64,000 bases of DNA from Amycolatopsis sp. FBCC-B4732 (GCF_023008405.1 NZ_CP095376.1:1946001-2010000); one strand, 5' to 3'. Positions 50,749-60,960 are shown, numbered from the stretch's first letter. Notes: generated from the letters alone by a model not told the origin. Program-made: numbers and translations.

Positions 50749-52988
50749 CCTACGTATGCGACCTGGCCGAGATCCGGCTGACCGACGACGAAACCGTCGG
50801 CGGCAAAGGCGCCAACCTCGGCGAGCTGATCTCGGCGGGCTTCCCCGTCCCCGGTGGCTTCGTCATCTCGCGCGACGGGTACTGGGCCGCGCTCGAGCAG
50901 GCAGGCGTCCGTGCCGAGGTCGCCGACCTGCACGCCAAAGCACTGGCCAATGTGGACGACGCGACGTTCCTGGCCGCGCAGTGCGACCGCATCCGCGACC
51001 TCGTCCGCGAGGCCGGGCTCACCGGCGAACTGCGCGAAGAGATTGCGAAGAGCTACCAAGGGCTCGGCTCGGCGACGCCGGTCGCCATCCGGTCCTCGGC
51101 CACCGGGGAAGACGGCGCGGAAGCGTCCTTCGCGGGGATGAACGCCACCTACACCAACATCTGGGGGGACCACGCGGTCGCCGAGCACGTCGTGGACTGC
51201 TGGACGTCGCTGTTCAGCCCGCGCGTCGTCAGCTACCGCGCCAGCCGCGGGTTCACCGGCGAACCGGCGATCGCCGTCGTCGTCCAGCGCATGATCCGGG
51301 CGGAGCGCGCGGGGGTCATCTTCACGGCGGACCCGCGCACCGGCGACCGCGACCGCGTGGTGATCGAAGGCGTCTTCGGCCAAGGCGAGGCGATCGTCAG
51401 CGGCGCCGTCGAGCCCGACACCTACGTCGTCGGCAAGGAGGAGCTGCTGATCCTGTCGGTCCGGATCGGCAGGCAGACGCACAAGATCGTCGCCGGCGAG
51501 TCCGGTGGCGACGTCACCATCCAGCTGCCCGAGCCCGCCGGCGGCCGCCGCGTGCTCAGCGACACCGTCGTGCTCGAACTGGCCAGGATGGCCACCCGCG
51601 TCGAGGAGCACTACGGCGTGCCGCAGGACATCGAGTTCGCGATCGCCGACCACGAGATCTTCCTCGTCCAGTCGCGCCCGATCACGACGCTGCCCCCGCT
51701 CACGCCGGCGAGCGCCGTCGCGCTGGTGACCGGGCTCGGCGCTTCACCGGGTGAGGGCAGCGGCGCCGTGCGCGTGCTGCACGACCCGGTGGAGGCGAAA
51801 CACCTGCGTGACGGTGAGATCCTGGTCGCGCCGATGACCAACCCGGACTGGGTGCCCGCCATCCGCCGGGCCGCCGCGGTCGTCACCGACGGCGGCGGGA
51901 TGACGTGCCACGCCGCCGTGGTCGCCCGCGAACTGGGCGTGCCGTGCGTGGTCGGCACCGGTGACGCGACCCGCGTCCTGATCGACCGCAGCCTGGTCAC
52001 CGTCGACGGCACCCAGGGCGAGGTCCGGGCCGGTGCGGCCAAGCACGAGGCCGTCCGCACCGCGCCGGTCACCGCCCCGGTGGCACCGGAAGCGATCGGC
52101 ACCAAGCTGTACGTCAACCTCGCCATGCCCGAGCACGCCGAAGAGGTCGCGGCGCAGGCGGTCGACGGCGTCGGGCTGCTGCGCGCGGAGTTCCTGCTCA
52201 CCGAGGCGCTCGGAGGCCGGCACCCGCGGGATCTGCTCGCCAAGGGCGAGGAGCGGTCCTTCGTGGACGAGATGGCCGAGTCGCTGCTGAAGATCACCAA
52301 GCCGTTCGGCACCCGCCCGGTCGTCTACCGCGCGACCGACCTGCGCACCAACGAGTTCCGCGGCCTGGCCGGCGGCGAGGAGTTCGAGCCGGTCGAGAGC
52401 AACCCGATGATCGGCTACCGCGGGTGTTACCGGTACGTCCGCGAGCGCGACCTGTTCGCCCTCGAACTGGAAACCCTGGCCCGCGTCCGGGAGCAGTCAC
52501 CGAACCTGCACCTGATGATCCCGTTCGTGCGCACCAAGTGGGAGCTGGAGGAGTGCCTCGAGCTGGTCGACGCGAGCCCGCTGGGCCGCCAGCGCGGCCT
52601 GCACCGCTGGGTGATGGCCGAGGTCCCGTCGGTCGTGCACTGGCTGCCCGAGTACGCGGGCATGGGCATCGACGGCGTTTCCATCGGCAGCAACGACCTC
52701 ACCCAGCTGATGCTCGGCGTCGACCGCGACTCGGCCCAGTGCGCCGAGCTCTTCGACGAAGCCGACCCGGCGGTGCTCGACGCCATCGAGCGGATCGTCC
52801 GCATCGCCCGGCACCGCGGCATCACGTCGTCGCTGTGCGGCCAGGCGCCGTCGACCAAGCCCGGCTTCGCCGAGCACCTGGTGCGCTTCGGGATCACGTC
52901 GATCTCGGTCAACCCGGACGTCATCGGCAGCGCCCGCGCGGCGATCGCGTCGGCCGAGCGCCGCGTCCTGCTGGAGGCGACCCGATGA
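50745..52988 (+). CDS. ppsA: Phosphoenolpyruvate synthase
   Basis: The 747-residue enzyme makes PEP from pyruvate and ATP (AMP and phosphate released). The N-terminal ATP-grasp begins [14 protein letters not shown]. The swivelling phospho-histidine domain has [15 protein letters not shown] with H389. The C-terminal TIM barrel has MAEVPSVV and [17 protein letters not shown]. It restores gluconeogenic precursors and is common in DosR islands of high-GC actinomycetes. Translational overlaps link it to the Acg gene before and the ABC ATPase after. Confidence 0.95.
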   Translation: MTYVCDLAEIRLTDDETVGGKGANLGELISAGFPVPGGFVISRDGYWAALEQAGVRAEVADLHAKALANVDDATFLAAQCDRIRDLVREAGLTGELREEIAKSYQGLGSATPVAIRSSATGEDGAEASFAGMNATYTNIWGDHAVAEHVVDCWTSLFSPRVVSYRASRGFTGEPAIAVVVQRMIRAERAGVIFTADPRTGDRDRVVIEGVFGQGEAIVSGAVEPDTYVVGKEELLILSVRIGRQTHKIVAGESGGDVTIQLPEPAGGRRVLSDTVVLELARMATRVEEHYGVPQDIEFAIADHEIFLVQSRPITTLPPLTPASAVALVTGLGASPGEGSGAVRVLHDPVEAKHLRDGEILVAPMTNPDWVPAIRRAAAVVTDGGGMTCHAAVVARELGVPCVVGTGDATRVLIDRSLVTVDGTQGEVRAGAAKHEAVRTAPVTAPVAPEAIGTKLYVNLAMPEHAEEVAAQAVDGVGLLRAEFLLTEALGGRHPRDLLAKGEERSFVDEMAESLLKITKPFGTRPVVYRATDLRTNEFRGLAGGEEFEPVESNPMIGYRGCYRYVRERDLFALELETLARVREQSPNLHLMIPFVRTKWELEECLELVDASPLGRQRGLHRWVMAEVPSVVHWLPEYAGMGIDGVSIGSNDLTQLMLGVDRDSAQCAELFDEADPAVLDAIERIVRIARHRGITSSLCGQAPSTKPGFAEHLVRFGITSISVNPDVIGSARAAIASAERRVLLEATR

Positions 52989-53893
52989 GCCCGGCCATCG
53001 AGATCCGCGGGCTGCACAAGTCGTTCGGGCACACGCGTGCCCTCGACGGGCTCGACCTGACCGTCGAAACCGGCGAGGTGCACGGGTTCCTCGGCCCGAA
53101 CGGCGCCGGGAAGACCACCACGCTGCGCCTGCTGCTCGGGTTGCTGCGCGCCGACGCCGGCGTAATGCGGCTGCTCGGCGGCGATCCGTGGCGCGACGCC
53201 GTCGCGTTGCACCGGCGGCTGGCCTACGTCCCGGGCGAGGTTTCGCTGTGGCCCAACCTCACCGGCGGCGAGGTCATCGACCTGCTCGGCCGGCTGCGCG
53301 GCGGTTCGGACCCGGTACGGCGCAAGCGGTACCTCGACCGGTTCGAGCTCGATCCGCGGGTCAAGGGCCACGCGTACTCGAAGGGCAACCGGCAGAAGGT
53401 CGCCGTCGTGGCCGCCCTCGCCTCGGACGTCGAGCTGCTGCTGCTCGACGAGCCGACCGCCGGGCTCGACCCGCTGATGGAGGAGGTCTTCCGCGAGTGC
53501 GTCCGGGAGGAGCGCGAGCGCGGCCGCACGATCCTGCTGTCGAGCCACATCCTGTCCGAAGCGGAAGCCCTGTGCGACCGCGTGAGCATCATCCGGGGCG
53601 GGAAGCTGGTCGACTCGGGCAGCCTCGACGACCTGCGCCACCTCACCCGCACCACGATCACGGCCCGGTTGGCCGGCTCGCCGGACGGCCTCGCGACCCT
53701 GCCCGGGGTGCACGACGTCGTCGTGGACGGCGCCGACGTCCGGCTGACCGTCGACACCGCCGCGCTGTCCCCGGTGCTCGAAGCGCTCGGCCGGTGCGAC
53801 GTGCAGAGCCTGGTCAGCCGGCCGCCGACGCTCGAAGAGCTGTTCCTCCGGCACTACCGCGCCGAAACCGCCGCGGAGGCGGTGCCGGTATGA
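52985..53893 (+). CDS. ABC transporter ATP-binding protein
   Basis: The 302-residue ATPase has Walker [10 protein letters not shown] (37-45), signature [15 protein letters not shown] (an altered LSGGQ), Walker [14 protein letters not shown] and a switch histidine in [11 protein letters not shown]. It belongs to the DrrA/tetronasin-type exporters. It overlaps ppsA and the permease by ATGA. The substrate is unknown; a lipid or drug efflux role is usual for this class. Confidence 0.93.
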   Translation: MSPAIEIRGLHKSFGHTRALDGLDLTVETGEVHGFLGPNGAGKTTTLRLLLGLLRADAGVMRLLGGDPWRDAVALHRRLAYVPGEVSLWPNLTGGEVIDLLGRLRGGSDPVRRKRYLDRFELDPRVKGHAYSKGNRQKVAVVAALASDVELLLLDEPTAGLDPLMEEVFRECVREERERGRTILLSSHILSEAEALCDRVSIIRGGKLVDSGSLDDLRHLTRTTITARLAGSPDGLATLPGVHDVVVDGADVRLTVDTAALSPVLEALGRCDVQSLVSRPPTLEELFLRHYRAETAAEAVPV

Positions 53894-55482
53894 GCGGCGC
53901 CCTCGCCGGCACCGGCGCGCTGGTCCGGCTCGCGCTGCGACGCGACCGGATCCGGCTGCCGGTGTGGATCGTCGTGTTCGCGGCGACGGCGGCGTCCGCG
54001 GCCGCCGCGACGGCGGCGGTCTACCCGACCGCCGCCGACCTGCACGCGGCGGCGGACAGCATCAACGCCGTCCCGTCGCTGCGGGCGCTGTACGGACCGG
54101 TGCGCGAGGCGACGCTCGGGGCGACGTCGGTGTTCAAGCTGACCGCGTTCGGAGCCGCGCTGGCCGCCCTGCTGATGATCACCACCGCGGTCCGGCACAC
54201 CCGGGCCGAAGAAGAGGCCGGGCGCCGCGAGCTGCTCGGCTCCGCGGTCGTGGGCCGCTACGCCGGGCTCGCCGCCGGGCTGGCCGTCACGGCCGGCGCG
54301 AGCATCGCGCTCGGTCTGGCCACCGCGGTGGCGCTCGCCGCGACGGGGTTGCCGGTCGCCGGGTCGCTGGCTTTCGGGTTCTGCTGGGCGGGCGCGGGCC
54401 TGGTCTTCGGCGGCGTCGCCGCGGTGACCGCCCAGCTGACGAAGAGCGCCCGAGCCGCGTCGGGCCTGGCCGTGCTCGCCCTGGTCGTCGCGTACTTCCT
54501 GCGTGCGGTGGGCGATTCCGCCGGTCCTGCTTGGCTTTCGTGGGCCTCGCCGATCGGCTGGAGCGAGGAGGTCCGGCCGTTCGCGGGGGACGTCTGGTGG
54601 GTGCTCGTGCTCCCGGCCGGCACGGCCGCGGTGCTCGGCGGGGTCGCGGTGGCGCTGTCCCGGGTGCGCGACCTCGGCGCGGGCCTGCTGCCCGACCACC
54701 CGGGCCCGGCCGGTGCGGGGAGGGCGCTGCGGAGCCCGTGGGGCCTCGCGTGGCGGCTGAACCGCGGGACGCTCGCCGTCTGGGTGAGCGCGTACGTGCT
54801 GCTCGGGGTGGTGTGCGGCAGCCTGGCCGGCAACGTCGGTTCGATGCTGACGAACTCCCAGGCCCAGGCCATGATCACGGCGCTGGGCGGCGAGAAGGGG
54901 ATTTCCGACGCGTTCCTCGCGGCGGAGCTGGCGATGGCCGGGGTGATCACGTCCGTTTACGCGATCACCGTGCTGGCCCGGCTCCGGGCCGAGGAGCGGG
55001 CCCTGCGCGTCGAGCCGTTGCTGGCCGCCGCGGTGGACCGGCGCCGGCTCCTGGCCGGCTACCTGGTGTTCGCGGCCGCGGCGCCGGCGGTGCTGCTGGC
55101 CGCGCTGGGCCTGGCGGCCGGGCTCACGAACGGCGCCCACCTCGGCCGGGTCGGGCCCGAGGTGGCCCGGCTCGTCGGCGCGGCCTCGGCGCAGCTGCCG
55201 GCGGTCTGGGTGCTGACCGGGATCGCCACCGTCGTCTTCGGGTTGTTCGGCCGCGCGCTGACCGCGGCCTGGACGGCTTTGGTGGCCTTCCTGCTGCTCG
55301 GTGAGTTCGGCACGCTGCTGAAGCTCGACCAGTGGGTGCTCGACCTGTCGCCGTTCACGCACTCGCCGAAGCTGCCGGGCGTGGCGGTGCACGCGACGCC
55401 GTTGCTCTGGCTCACCGCGCTCGGGGCCGCACTGGTCGCGGCCGGTGTCGTGGGGTTCCGCCGGCGCGACGTCGCGGGCTAG
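53890..55482 (+). CDS. ABC transporter permease
   Basis: The 530-residue membrane protein has about twelve hydrophobic segments in two similar halves ([19 protein letters not shown] near 13-31 and [18 protein letters not shown] in the middle), an internally duplicated permease as in tetronasin-type exporters. It pairs with the ATPase at 52985. It ends the coupled run; the next gene starts 21 bases later with its own ribosome site. Confidence 0.92.
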   Translation: MSGALAGTGALVRLALRRDRIRLPVWIVVFAATAASAAAATAAVYPTAADLHAAADSINAVPSLRALYGPVREATLGATSVFKLTAFGAALAALLMITTAVRHTRAEEEAGRRELLGSAVVGRYAGLAAGLAVTAGASIALGLATAVALAATGLPVAGSLAFGFCWAGAGLVFGGVAAVTAQLTKSARAASGLAVLALVVAYFLRAVGDSAGPAWLSWASPIGWSEEVRPFAGDVWWVLVLPAGTAAVLGGVAVALSRVRDLGAGLLPDHPGPAGAGRALRSPWGLAWRLNRGTLAVWVSAYVLLGVVCGSLAGNVGSMLTNSQAQAMITALGGEKGISDAFLAAELAMAGVITSVYAITVLARLRAEERALRVEPLLAAAVDRRRLLAGYLVFAAAAPAVLLAALGLAAGLTNGAHLGRVGPEVARLVGAASAQLPAVWVLTGIATVVFGLFGRALTAAWTALVAFLLLGEFGTLLKLDQWVLDLSPFTHSPKLPGVAVHATPLLWLTALGAALVAAGVVGFRRRDVAG

Positions 55483-55503
55483 GACTCCGGAAGGGAAAGA
55501 CCG

Positions 55504-56916
55504 ATGGCCGATGGTTCTCGCGGTGCCGCGCTCAGCGCCGCCCGCCGCGCGTCCGCGCGCTACCGCACCAGCCCCTGGCCGGGGAAGCTGCACCTGACCG
55601 GGCATCGTGCCACCACGCGTCCCGCTCCGGTGCTGACCTTCCTGGGCGGGGACGGCTGCGCCCGGTACCTCCTCGAGACGCCGGACGCGAAGCTGGTGAT
55701 CGGGTGCGGGCTGTTCGCCGGCCCGGATGCCCGGTGGCGCCGCAACTTCTCGCCCGGCCCCGACGAGCTGCACACGGCCGACGCGGTCATCCTGCCGGGC
55801 GCCGGCCTCGGGCAGGCCGGGTTCCTGCCGCAGCTGGTCGCCGAAGGCTGGCACGGCCCGGTGTTCGCGACGCCCGGGACGGCCGCGCTGCTCCCGATCG
55901 TGCTGGCCGACGCCGCCGCGCAGTTCGCCGAGGACGCGGAGCGGAGCCCGTTCGGCCCCGCGCTGCCACCGTTCCGGGCGGCGGACGTCACCCGGGCGGT
56001 CGCGCTCGTGCGGCCGGTCGAGTTCGGCACGCTCGGCCGGCTCGACGGCGCCGAGTTCGAGTTCGGCCGCGCGGGCGGGCGGCTCGGGGCCGCGTGGGTG
56101 CGGGTCCGCGCCGCCGGCCGGTCGGTGCTGTTCGCCGGCCCGCTCGGCGCCGCCGGCCACCCGCTGCTGCGTCCACCGGACCCGAGGCCGCGCTCGGACG
56201 TCCTCGTGCTGGCCGCCCCGGGGCCACCCGGCGACGGCCACCTGGCCGGCCGGTTCGCGGCGGCGGTGCACCGCGCGGTCCGGCGAGGCGGCAGTGTCGT
56301 CGTCCCGGTGTCCGCGGCCGGCGGCGCCGAACTGGTGCTGACGATGGTGCGGGACCTCATGGCGGCCCGGGAGCTCCCGCGGCTGCCGGTCCTGCTGGAC
56401 AGCCCGGCGGGCTCGGCCGGGATCGACGTCCACCGGCGGGCAGCGGCCGAACGGTGGCACGAAGTCCGTCGCGACGGTGTGGTGGGCGTGCCGCCTTCGC
56501 TGGCCGAGCGGATGCCGGACCGGTCGTCGCTCATCGTGGCCGGGCTGGAGACCGCCGACGCCGGTCGCGTGCTGCGGCAGCTGGAAACCCTGCTGCCGGA
56601 TCCGCGCAACGGCGTCGTCCTGCTGGGGCACCCGGTGCCGGGGACGCGGGCCGCCGAGCTCGCCGGCGGGGCCCGTCAGCTGAAGATCCACGGCCGGTAC
56701 GTGCCGGTCCGGGCGGAGGTGACGTCGCTGGGCGGAACCGGTGAGTTCGCCGGGCCGGCGGAGGTCCTGGAGTGGGCGAGCGCGACCCCGGCCCCGGAGA
56801 CGGCGTTCGTCGTCGAGGGGGCGGAGGAGCCGTCGTCGGCACTGGCGAAGGCGTTGCACGCCGAGGCGGGCTGGTGCGCGGTGGTTCCGGCGGACGGTGA
56901 GCGGGTGCTCTGCTGA
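55504..56916 (+). CDS. Beta-CASP/metallo-beta-lactamase fold protein lacking metal ligands
   Basis: The 470-residue protein aligns with beta-CASP RNases/exonucleases along its length: KLVIGCGLFAGPDARWRRNF, GFLPQLVAEGWHGPVFATPGT, KIHGRYVPVRAEV near the end. The zinc motif THAHLDH is replaced by PGAGLGQ (98-104). The GDLG aspartate is lost (GPLGAAGHPLL) and SAHAD near the end reads GGTGEF. All expected ligands are gone, so it cannot be a normal metallo-nuclease. It may be a binding or scaffold protein. A GGAAGGGAAAGACCG site precedes its ATG. Confidence 0.82.
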   Translation: MADGSRGAALSAARRASARYRTSPWPGKLHLTGHRATTRPAPVLTFLGGDGCARYLLETPDAKLVIGCGLFAGPDARWRRNFSPGPDELHTADAVILPGAGLGQAGFLPQLVAEGWHGPVFATPGTAALLPIVLADAAAQFAEDAERSPFGPALPPFRAADVTRAVALVRPVEFGTLGRLDGAEFEFGRAGGRLGAAWVRVRAAGRSVLFAGPLGAAGHPLLRPPDPRPRSDVLVLAAPGPPGDGHLAGRFAAAVHRAVRRGGSVVVPVSAAGGAELVLTMVRDLMAARELPRLPVLLDSPAGSAGIDVHRRAAAERWHEVRRDGVVGVPPSLAERMPDRSSLIVAGLETADAGRVLRQLETLLPDPRNGVVLLGHPVPGTRAAELAGGARQLKIHGRYVPVRAEVTSLGGTGEFAGPAEVLEWASATPAPETAFVVEGAEEPSSALAKALHAEAGWCAVVPADGERVLC

Positions 56917-56920
56917 GCCG

Positions 56921-57336
56921 CTACCGGTCGAGGGTGAGCTGCTGCCGGTGGAAGGCGAAGTGCTGTGCCGGGTAGCGGTAGATGTCCGCCAACGTCATGT
57001 ACGGCTCGAAGACGGGTCCCAGCGGTCCGGGTAGTGCATCCCGCGTCCGAGATCGGCTTCGGCGGCACGCTCCAGGCTCCGGTGCAGCGAAGCGATTATG
57101 TGGTCGAGCCACGCGGCGGCGAACCGGCGGCTCACGGAGTCCGGCAGCCTGCCGAAGACCCGGACCAGGACCAGCACAGCACGCACGATCTGGTAGCCGA
57201 ACACGAGGTGGAACACCGGCTGGCCGTTCGTCCACCGGGTTCCGGCGGACGGCCGGCGCAGCTCGGCGGTGGCCGCCGGTTCGTGGACGGCGGCCCGGTC
57301 CTGGTCCCACTGCTCGTGCACTGGCCGCCGATCCAT
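56921..57336 (-). pseudogene. Conserved actinobacterial protein with a frameshift
   Basis: From ATG 57336 (GCGGAGGTGGCCC) the frame gives QPVFHLVFGYQIVRAVLVLV and RRFAAAWLDHIIASLHRSLE up to MHYPDRWDP near 57012, then runs into a stop at 56995. The adjacent frame continues FEPYMTLADIYRYPAQHF and ends LTLDR at 56921, as expected for a family I remember ending with a YRYPTQHF-type motif. A single lost G (GACCCGTCTTC for GACCCGGTCTTC) explains it. Function unknown; in intact homologues it sits near dormancy genes. Confidence 0.68.
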
Positions 57337-57408
57337 GGGCCACCTCCGCGTGCCGTCGTCGAGCATCCCGCGATCCGGGGAAGCCGGCGCCGGTCACGCG
57401 CACTCCGA

Positions 57409-57444
57409 AGGCCTTTGGTCCCTCCGAGACGTGACGCGAGGCCG
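57409..57444. promoter_or_regulatory. DosR-like box with a weak partner
   Basis: AGGCCTTTGGTCCC (57409-57422) is a good match. GTGACGCGAGGCCG (57431-57444) is weak but its centre is exactly 22 bp away. They lie between the frameshifted gene (start 57336) and the Acg gene at 57510. Confidence 0.5.
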
Positions 57445-57509
57445 TCGTCGCGAGGGGTGGGCGACGGTGATGCTGGGTGTGCCAGTCCCTCAGGAACCGG
57501 AGCCCGACG

Positions 57510-58496
57510 ATGAGCCGACCACTGCCCGACGTGTTCGACCAGGCGCTCGCCTCGGCCGTGCGCGCGCCGTCGCCGCACAACACCCAGCCTTGGCGGTTCG
57601 TCGTCGAGCACGAGGTGATCGAGGTGTGGCTGGACCGCGAACGCGTGCTCCCCGTCGCCGACCCGCACGGGCGGGAGGCCCGGCTCGCCTGCGGTGCGGC
57701 CGCCTTCAACCTGCAGATCTGCCTGCGCGCCAACGGGCTCGCCGCCGTCGTGCGGCTGCTGCCGGACCCGGCCGAGCCCGACCTGGTCGCCGTGATCCGG
57801 CTGGACGGCAACGAGAAGGCCTCCGCGACCGAACGCAAGCTCGCCGAAGCCGTGTTCCGCCGGCACACCAACCGCCGTCCGCTGCTGGACAAGGAGGTGC
57901 CCGCCGCGGTGCGGACCGCGCTCAAGTCCGCGGCGCTGCAGGAGGGCGGGCAGATCGAGTACCTCGACGCCTCGGGCCGCTACACGCCGGTCGCGTCGCT
58001 GGTCCGGCAGGCCGAAGCACTGCAGGCCGACGACTTCGACTTCAAGGCCGAGGCCGCGTTCTGGACCCACCGCGAGCCCGGAAGTCCCGACGGGGTGCCG
58101 AAGATCGCGTCCGGTCCGCCGCCGCACAGCCCCGGGATCGTCTCGCTGCGTGCCTCGCACGAGAACCCCGAGCTGCCGGACCGCGAGTACGAGCAGGAGC
58201 CGCTGCTCGGTGCGGTGCTGACCCGCGACCGGGGGCCGCACGCGGAAGTCCGGGCGGGCATGGCGATGCAGCGGGTGCTGCTCACCGCGACCGCGGAAGG
58301 GCTGGCGACGTCGTTCCTGTCGCAGCCGTTCGAGACCTCGCGGACGCGCGATTCGCTCGTCGGGCTCTTCGCCGGGCTCGGGCAGCCGCACACCCTGCTG
58401 CGCATCGGCTACGGCTACCCGACCCGGCTCACCGCCCGTCGTCCGGTCGGCGACGTGCTGACCCACCGGACCGGGCCGGACGTGCCGGCGAGCTGA
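57510..58496 (+). CDS. Acg-type nitroreductase-like flavoprotein
   Basis: The 328-residue protein has VRAPSPHNTQPWRFV (near 17-31), LACGAAAFNLQICLRANG and VFRRHTNRRPLLDK. It is the fourth intact Acg paralogue here. The ATG at 57510 has GGAG about eight bases upstream. Its last 68 bases overlap the end of the leftward CBS gene, so the two mRNAs are antisense to each other at their ends. Confidence 0.88.
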   Translation: MSRPLPDVFDQALASAVRAPSPHNTQPWRFVVEHEVIEVWLDRERVLPVADPHGREARLACGAAAFNLQICLRANGLAAVVRLLPDPAEPDLVAVIRLDGNEKASATERKLAEAVFRRHTNRRPLLDKEVPAAVRTALKSAALQEGGQIEYLDASGRYTPVASLVRQAEALQADDFDFKAEAAFWTHREPGSPDGVPKIASGPPPHSPGIVSLRASHENPELPDREYEQEPLLGAVLTRDRGPHAEVRAGMAMQRVLLTATAEGLATSFLSQPFETSRTRDSLVGLFAGLGQPHTLLRIGYGYPTRLTARRPVGDVLTHRTGPDVPAS

Positions 58497-58887
58497 CGCC
58501 CCGGGCGCGCAGCACGTCCCGGAAGGTGACCATGCCGACCACGTGCCCGTCTTCGACGACCGGCGCCGACCGGACCCCGGCGTCGGTCATCAGCCGCGCC
58601 AGCTCGCGCACGTCGGTGTCGGCGGGTACCGCCAGACCGGACGTGCGCATGACCGCGCCCGCGGTGCGCTGCCGGCCGTCGAGCACGACGCCGGAGTCCG
58701 GATCCCCGGCCGGTCCGGGCGCCCGCAATATGTCCACTTCGGACAGCAGGCCGAGCAGCCGTCCGTCGGTGTCGACCACCGGCATCGTCGTGAACCCGCG
58801 CGAGGTCATCATTTCCGCGGCTTCCTCGAGCGTCGCCGACGGCGCGAGGGCGAACGTCGGGGTGGACATGATGTCGCGTGCGCGCAT
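58429..58887 (-). CDS. CBS-CBS protein (Hrp1-like)
   Basis: The 152-residue protein contains two CBS motifs (RARDIMSTPTFALAPSATL at the start and AGAVMRTSGLAVPADTD near 78-94) with no BON tail. It is close in size to M. tuberculosis Hrp1 (143). The ATG at 58887 follows AACGGAGCGAACACC. It overlaps the Acg gene at 57510-58496 in antisense by 68 bases. Three DosR-like boxes upstream are shared with the divergent gene at 59074. Confidence 0.88.
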   Translation of the reverse strand: MRARDIMSTPTFALAPSATLEEAAEMMTSRGFTTMPVVDTDGRLLGLLSEVDILRAPGPAGDPDSGVVLDGRQRTAGAVMRTSGLAVPADTDVRELARLMTDAGVRSAPVVEDGHVVGMVTFRDVLRARGVSSPARPARSGGSARRRPDDGR

Positions 58888-58947
58888 GGTGTTCGCTCCG
58901 TTTCCTTCGGCTGCCCCGACGATCTCGCGCCGCCCGCGGGGAGCACA

Positions 58948-59004
58948 GGGTCCTAAGTCCCCGGCCCGCCCGCCGAGGGGCTCCGGGCCGGGGTCCAAGG
59001 CCTC
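58948..59004. promoter_or_regulatory. Three DosR-like boxes between divergent genes
   Basis: GGGTCCTAAGTCCC (58948-58961) is near-perfect. CCGCCGAGGGGCTC (58970-58983) and GGGTCCAAGGCCTC (58991-59004) follow. Spacings are 22 and 21 bp. They serve the CBS gene (58887) and/or the membrane protein (59074). Confidence 0.7.
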
Positions 59005-59073
59005 TTCGGCCCGGCTCGAAAGCCCGCGAAGCTGGACGCGCGAACGACTTCCGGCACCGAAGGGGCAGGAACC

Positions 59074-59673
59074 ATGAGCACGTCGTCGAACCCGCTCGCG
59101 CGGATGTGGCACACCGTCCTGCCCCGGCGCGGTTCGGTGGCGCGCGCCTCGGACCGCGTCCAGGCCGCCGTCGGCGTCCTGGCGGTGCTGCTCGCGCTCG
59201 CCGCGCTGCCGGTCGCCGCCAGCGTCGGTTCGGAAACCTACGTGCGGCAACAGGGGGAGTCCGCGCAGCAGCTGGGGGAGCGCACGCCGGTGACCGCGAC
59301 ACTGCTCGCCGACGGGCCGGCCATCACGGTCAATTCGCGCTCCGGTGCCGCCGGCGGTGGCGAGCCCACCGACGCGACGTGGACGCTCCCCGACGGCACG
59401 CCACGGGTCGGGAAGGTCGTTGCCGACGAGGGCACCCTCAAGGGGGCGCAGTTCACGATCTGGGTGGGCCGCGAAGGCACGCCGGTGGACCCGCCGCTCA
59501 GCGGCGCGGCGGTCGTCATCGACGCCGCGGGCGTCGGGCTCGGCCTGTGGATCTGCGCGCTGGTCCTGCTGGCGGCCTGCTACCGGATCACGGTGTTCGC
59601 CCTCGACCGCTTCCGCTACGCCCGGTGGCAGCAGGAGTGGCTCCAGGAGCAGGACCGCAAGACCCGTTCTTGA
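59074..59673 (+). CDS. Membrane protein of the Rv1733c type
   Basis: The 199-residue protein has two transmembrane helices (about 30-50 and 148-168) around an extracytoplasmic region, with a short cytoplasmic tail ending in basic and glutamine-rich sequence (FRYARWQQEWLQEQDRK). N-terminal NPLARMWHTVLPRRGSVARA and the C-terminal ARWQQEW resemble M. tuberculosis Rv1733c, a DosR-induced antigen of unknown role. GGGCAGGAACC precedes the ATG. It starts a three-gene operon. Confidence 0.85.
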   Translation: MSTSSNPLARMWHTVLPRRGSVARASDRVQAAVGVLAVLLALAALPVAASVGSETYVRQQGESAQQLGERTPVTATLLADGPAITVNSRSGAAGGGEPTDATWTLPDGTPRVGKVVADEGTLKGAQFTIWVGREGTPVDPPLSGAAVVIDAAGVGLGLWICALVLLAACYRITVFALDRFRYARWQQEWLQEQDRKTRS

Positions 59674-59695
59674 GACAGAGGAAGGTGAAACCGAA

Positions 59696-60202
59696 ATGAC
59701 CACGGCAAACCAGGGCGACATCGTCGTCGGTGTCGACCATTCGGCGGTCAGCGTGGCCGCCCTGCGCTGGGCGGCGGCGGAGGCCGCGGCAAGCGGCCGC
59801 CAGGTCGTCGCGCTGCGGGCCTGGACGTTCGAGCCGGCCTACGACCTCGGTGCGGCCGTCGCCGGAACCCCGCAGACGGTCGCGGAGCGCGAGCGGCAGC
59901 AGCTCGACGAAGTCCTCGGCGAGGTACGGGCCCGGCACCCGGGCATCGCCATCCGGGCGGAACTGGTCGAGCACTCGGCCGCGGTGGCGCTGGAAGAGGC
60001 GTCGAAGACCGCGGCGATGCTCGTGCTCGGCAGCCACGGCCGCGGCCGGCTGCTCAAGCTGCTCGTCGGCTCGGTCGCCGAGCACTGCCTGCGGGAGGCG
60101 AGCTGCCCCGTGGTGGTGATCCCGGCGCGGACCGTCCCGGAGCCGGAGAAGGCGCCCGCCGGGGAGCCCGTGGGCACCTACTACCCCGGGCCGCTGCTGT
60201 GA
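59696..60202 (+). CDS. Universal stress protein, single domain
   Basis: The 168-residue one-domain USP has an intact nucleotide loop (GSHGRGRLLKLLVGS, near 110-124) and VGVDHSAVSVAALRWAA at the start. An extra C-terminal tail (about 140-168) is proline- and acid-rich. ATG 59696 follows AGAGGAAGGTGAAACC. It is followed by the CBS-BON gene with about 11 bases between. Confidence 0.92.
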   Translation: MTTANQGDIVVGVDHSAVSVAALRWAAAEAAASGRQVVALRAWTFEPAYDLGAAVAGTPQTVAERERQQLDEVLGEVRARHPGIAIRAELVEHSAAVALEEASKTAAMLVLGSHGRGRLLKLLVGSVAEHCLREASCPVVVIPARTVPEPEKAPAGEPVGTYYPGPLL

Positions 60203-60213
60203 AGGAGATCAAG

Positions 60214-60912
60214 ATGCCCAGTCGCCGCAAAGTCGGTGCGGTCATGACGACCGACGTCGCCACGGTCGGACCGGACACGCCGTTCAAGGCGGTCGCCGTC
60301 CTGCTGGCCTCGTGGAACATCAGCGGGGCGCCGGTGGTGGACGAAGACGGACAGGTGCTCGGGGTCGTCTCGCAGGGCGACCTGCTCGAGCGCGAGGCCC
60401 CGCACGGCCTGCTCAAGCCCGGCTCGCGCCAGGCGAAGCGGAAGGCCGGCGCGGCGTTCGTCGCCGACCTGATGACCAGCCCGGCGGTGGTCGTGCGGAC
60501 CGGCGACGACGTCGCCGTCGCCGCGAAACTGCTGGAGGAGCACCACTTCCACCGTCTGCCCGTGGTGGACGAGGCCGGCAAGCTCGCCGGCGTCGTGTCC
60601 CGGTCGGACCTGCTGCGCGTGTTCCTGCGCACGGACGGGGAAATCCGGGACGAGGTCCGTGACGAGGTGCTCCTGCGAGAGATGGCGCTCGACCCGTCCG
60701 CGCTGTACGTCGCGGTGCACAACGGCATCGTGACGCTCAACGGCACCGTCGAACGCGAGAGCATGATCCCGGTCATCGTGGCCCTGATCCGCCGGGTGGA
60801 CGGCGTGGTGGAGGTCCGGCAGACCCTGCGGGCACACTTCGACGACCGCGGCGTGTCGCCGGTACCGCCCGGGCCGACCGGGCTGCTCAGCCGGAAACGG
60901 CCCCTCGTCTGA
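60214..60912 (+). CDS. CBS-CBS-BON protein
   Basis: The 232-residue protein has two CBS motifs (VGAVMTTDVATVGPD near 6-20; VADLMTSPAVVVRTGDD near 85-101) and a BON domain (about 155-215; 'LYVAVHNGIVTLNGTVER'). ATG 60214 has AAGGAGATC before it; a GTG at 60199 overlapping the USP stop is a possible longer start. It is the last gene of the operon and ends just before a strong terminator. Confidence 0.88.
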   Translation: MPSRRKVGAVMTTDVATVGPDTPFKAVAVLLASWNISGAPVVDEDGQVLGVVSQGDLLEREAPHGLLKPGSRQAKRKAGAAFVADLMTSPAVVVRTGDDVAVAAKLLEEHHFHRLPVVDEAGKLAGVVSRSDLLRVFLRTDGEIRDEVRDEVLLREMALDPSALYVAVHNGIVTLNGTVERESMIPVIVALIRRVDGVVEVRQTLRAHFDDRGVSPVPPGPTGLLSRKRPLV

Positions 60913-60921
60913 TGGGGCGCG

Positions 60922-60960
60922 GAAGGGGGCCACCGTCCGAACCGGACGGTGGCCCCCTTC
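60922..60960 (+). terminator. Strong intrinsic terminator
   Basis: GAAGGGGGCCACCGTCC (60922-60938) and its exact reverse complement (60944-60960) surround a five-base loop: a 17-bp perfect GC-rich stem after the CBS-BON gene. The right end is TTC followed by a few mixed bases. Confidence 0.85.
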
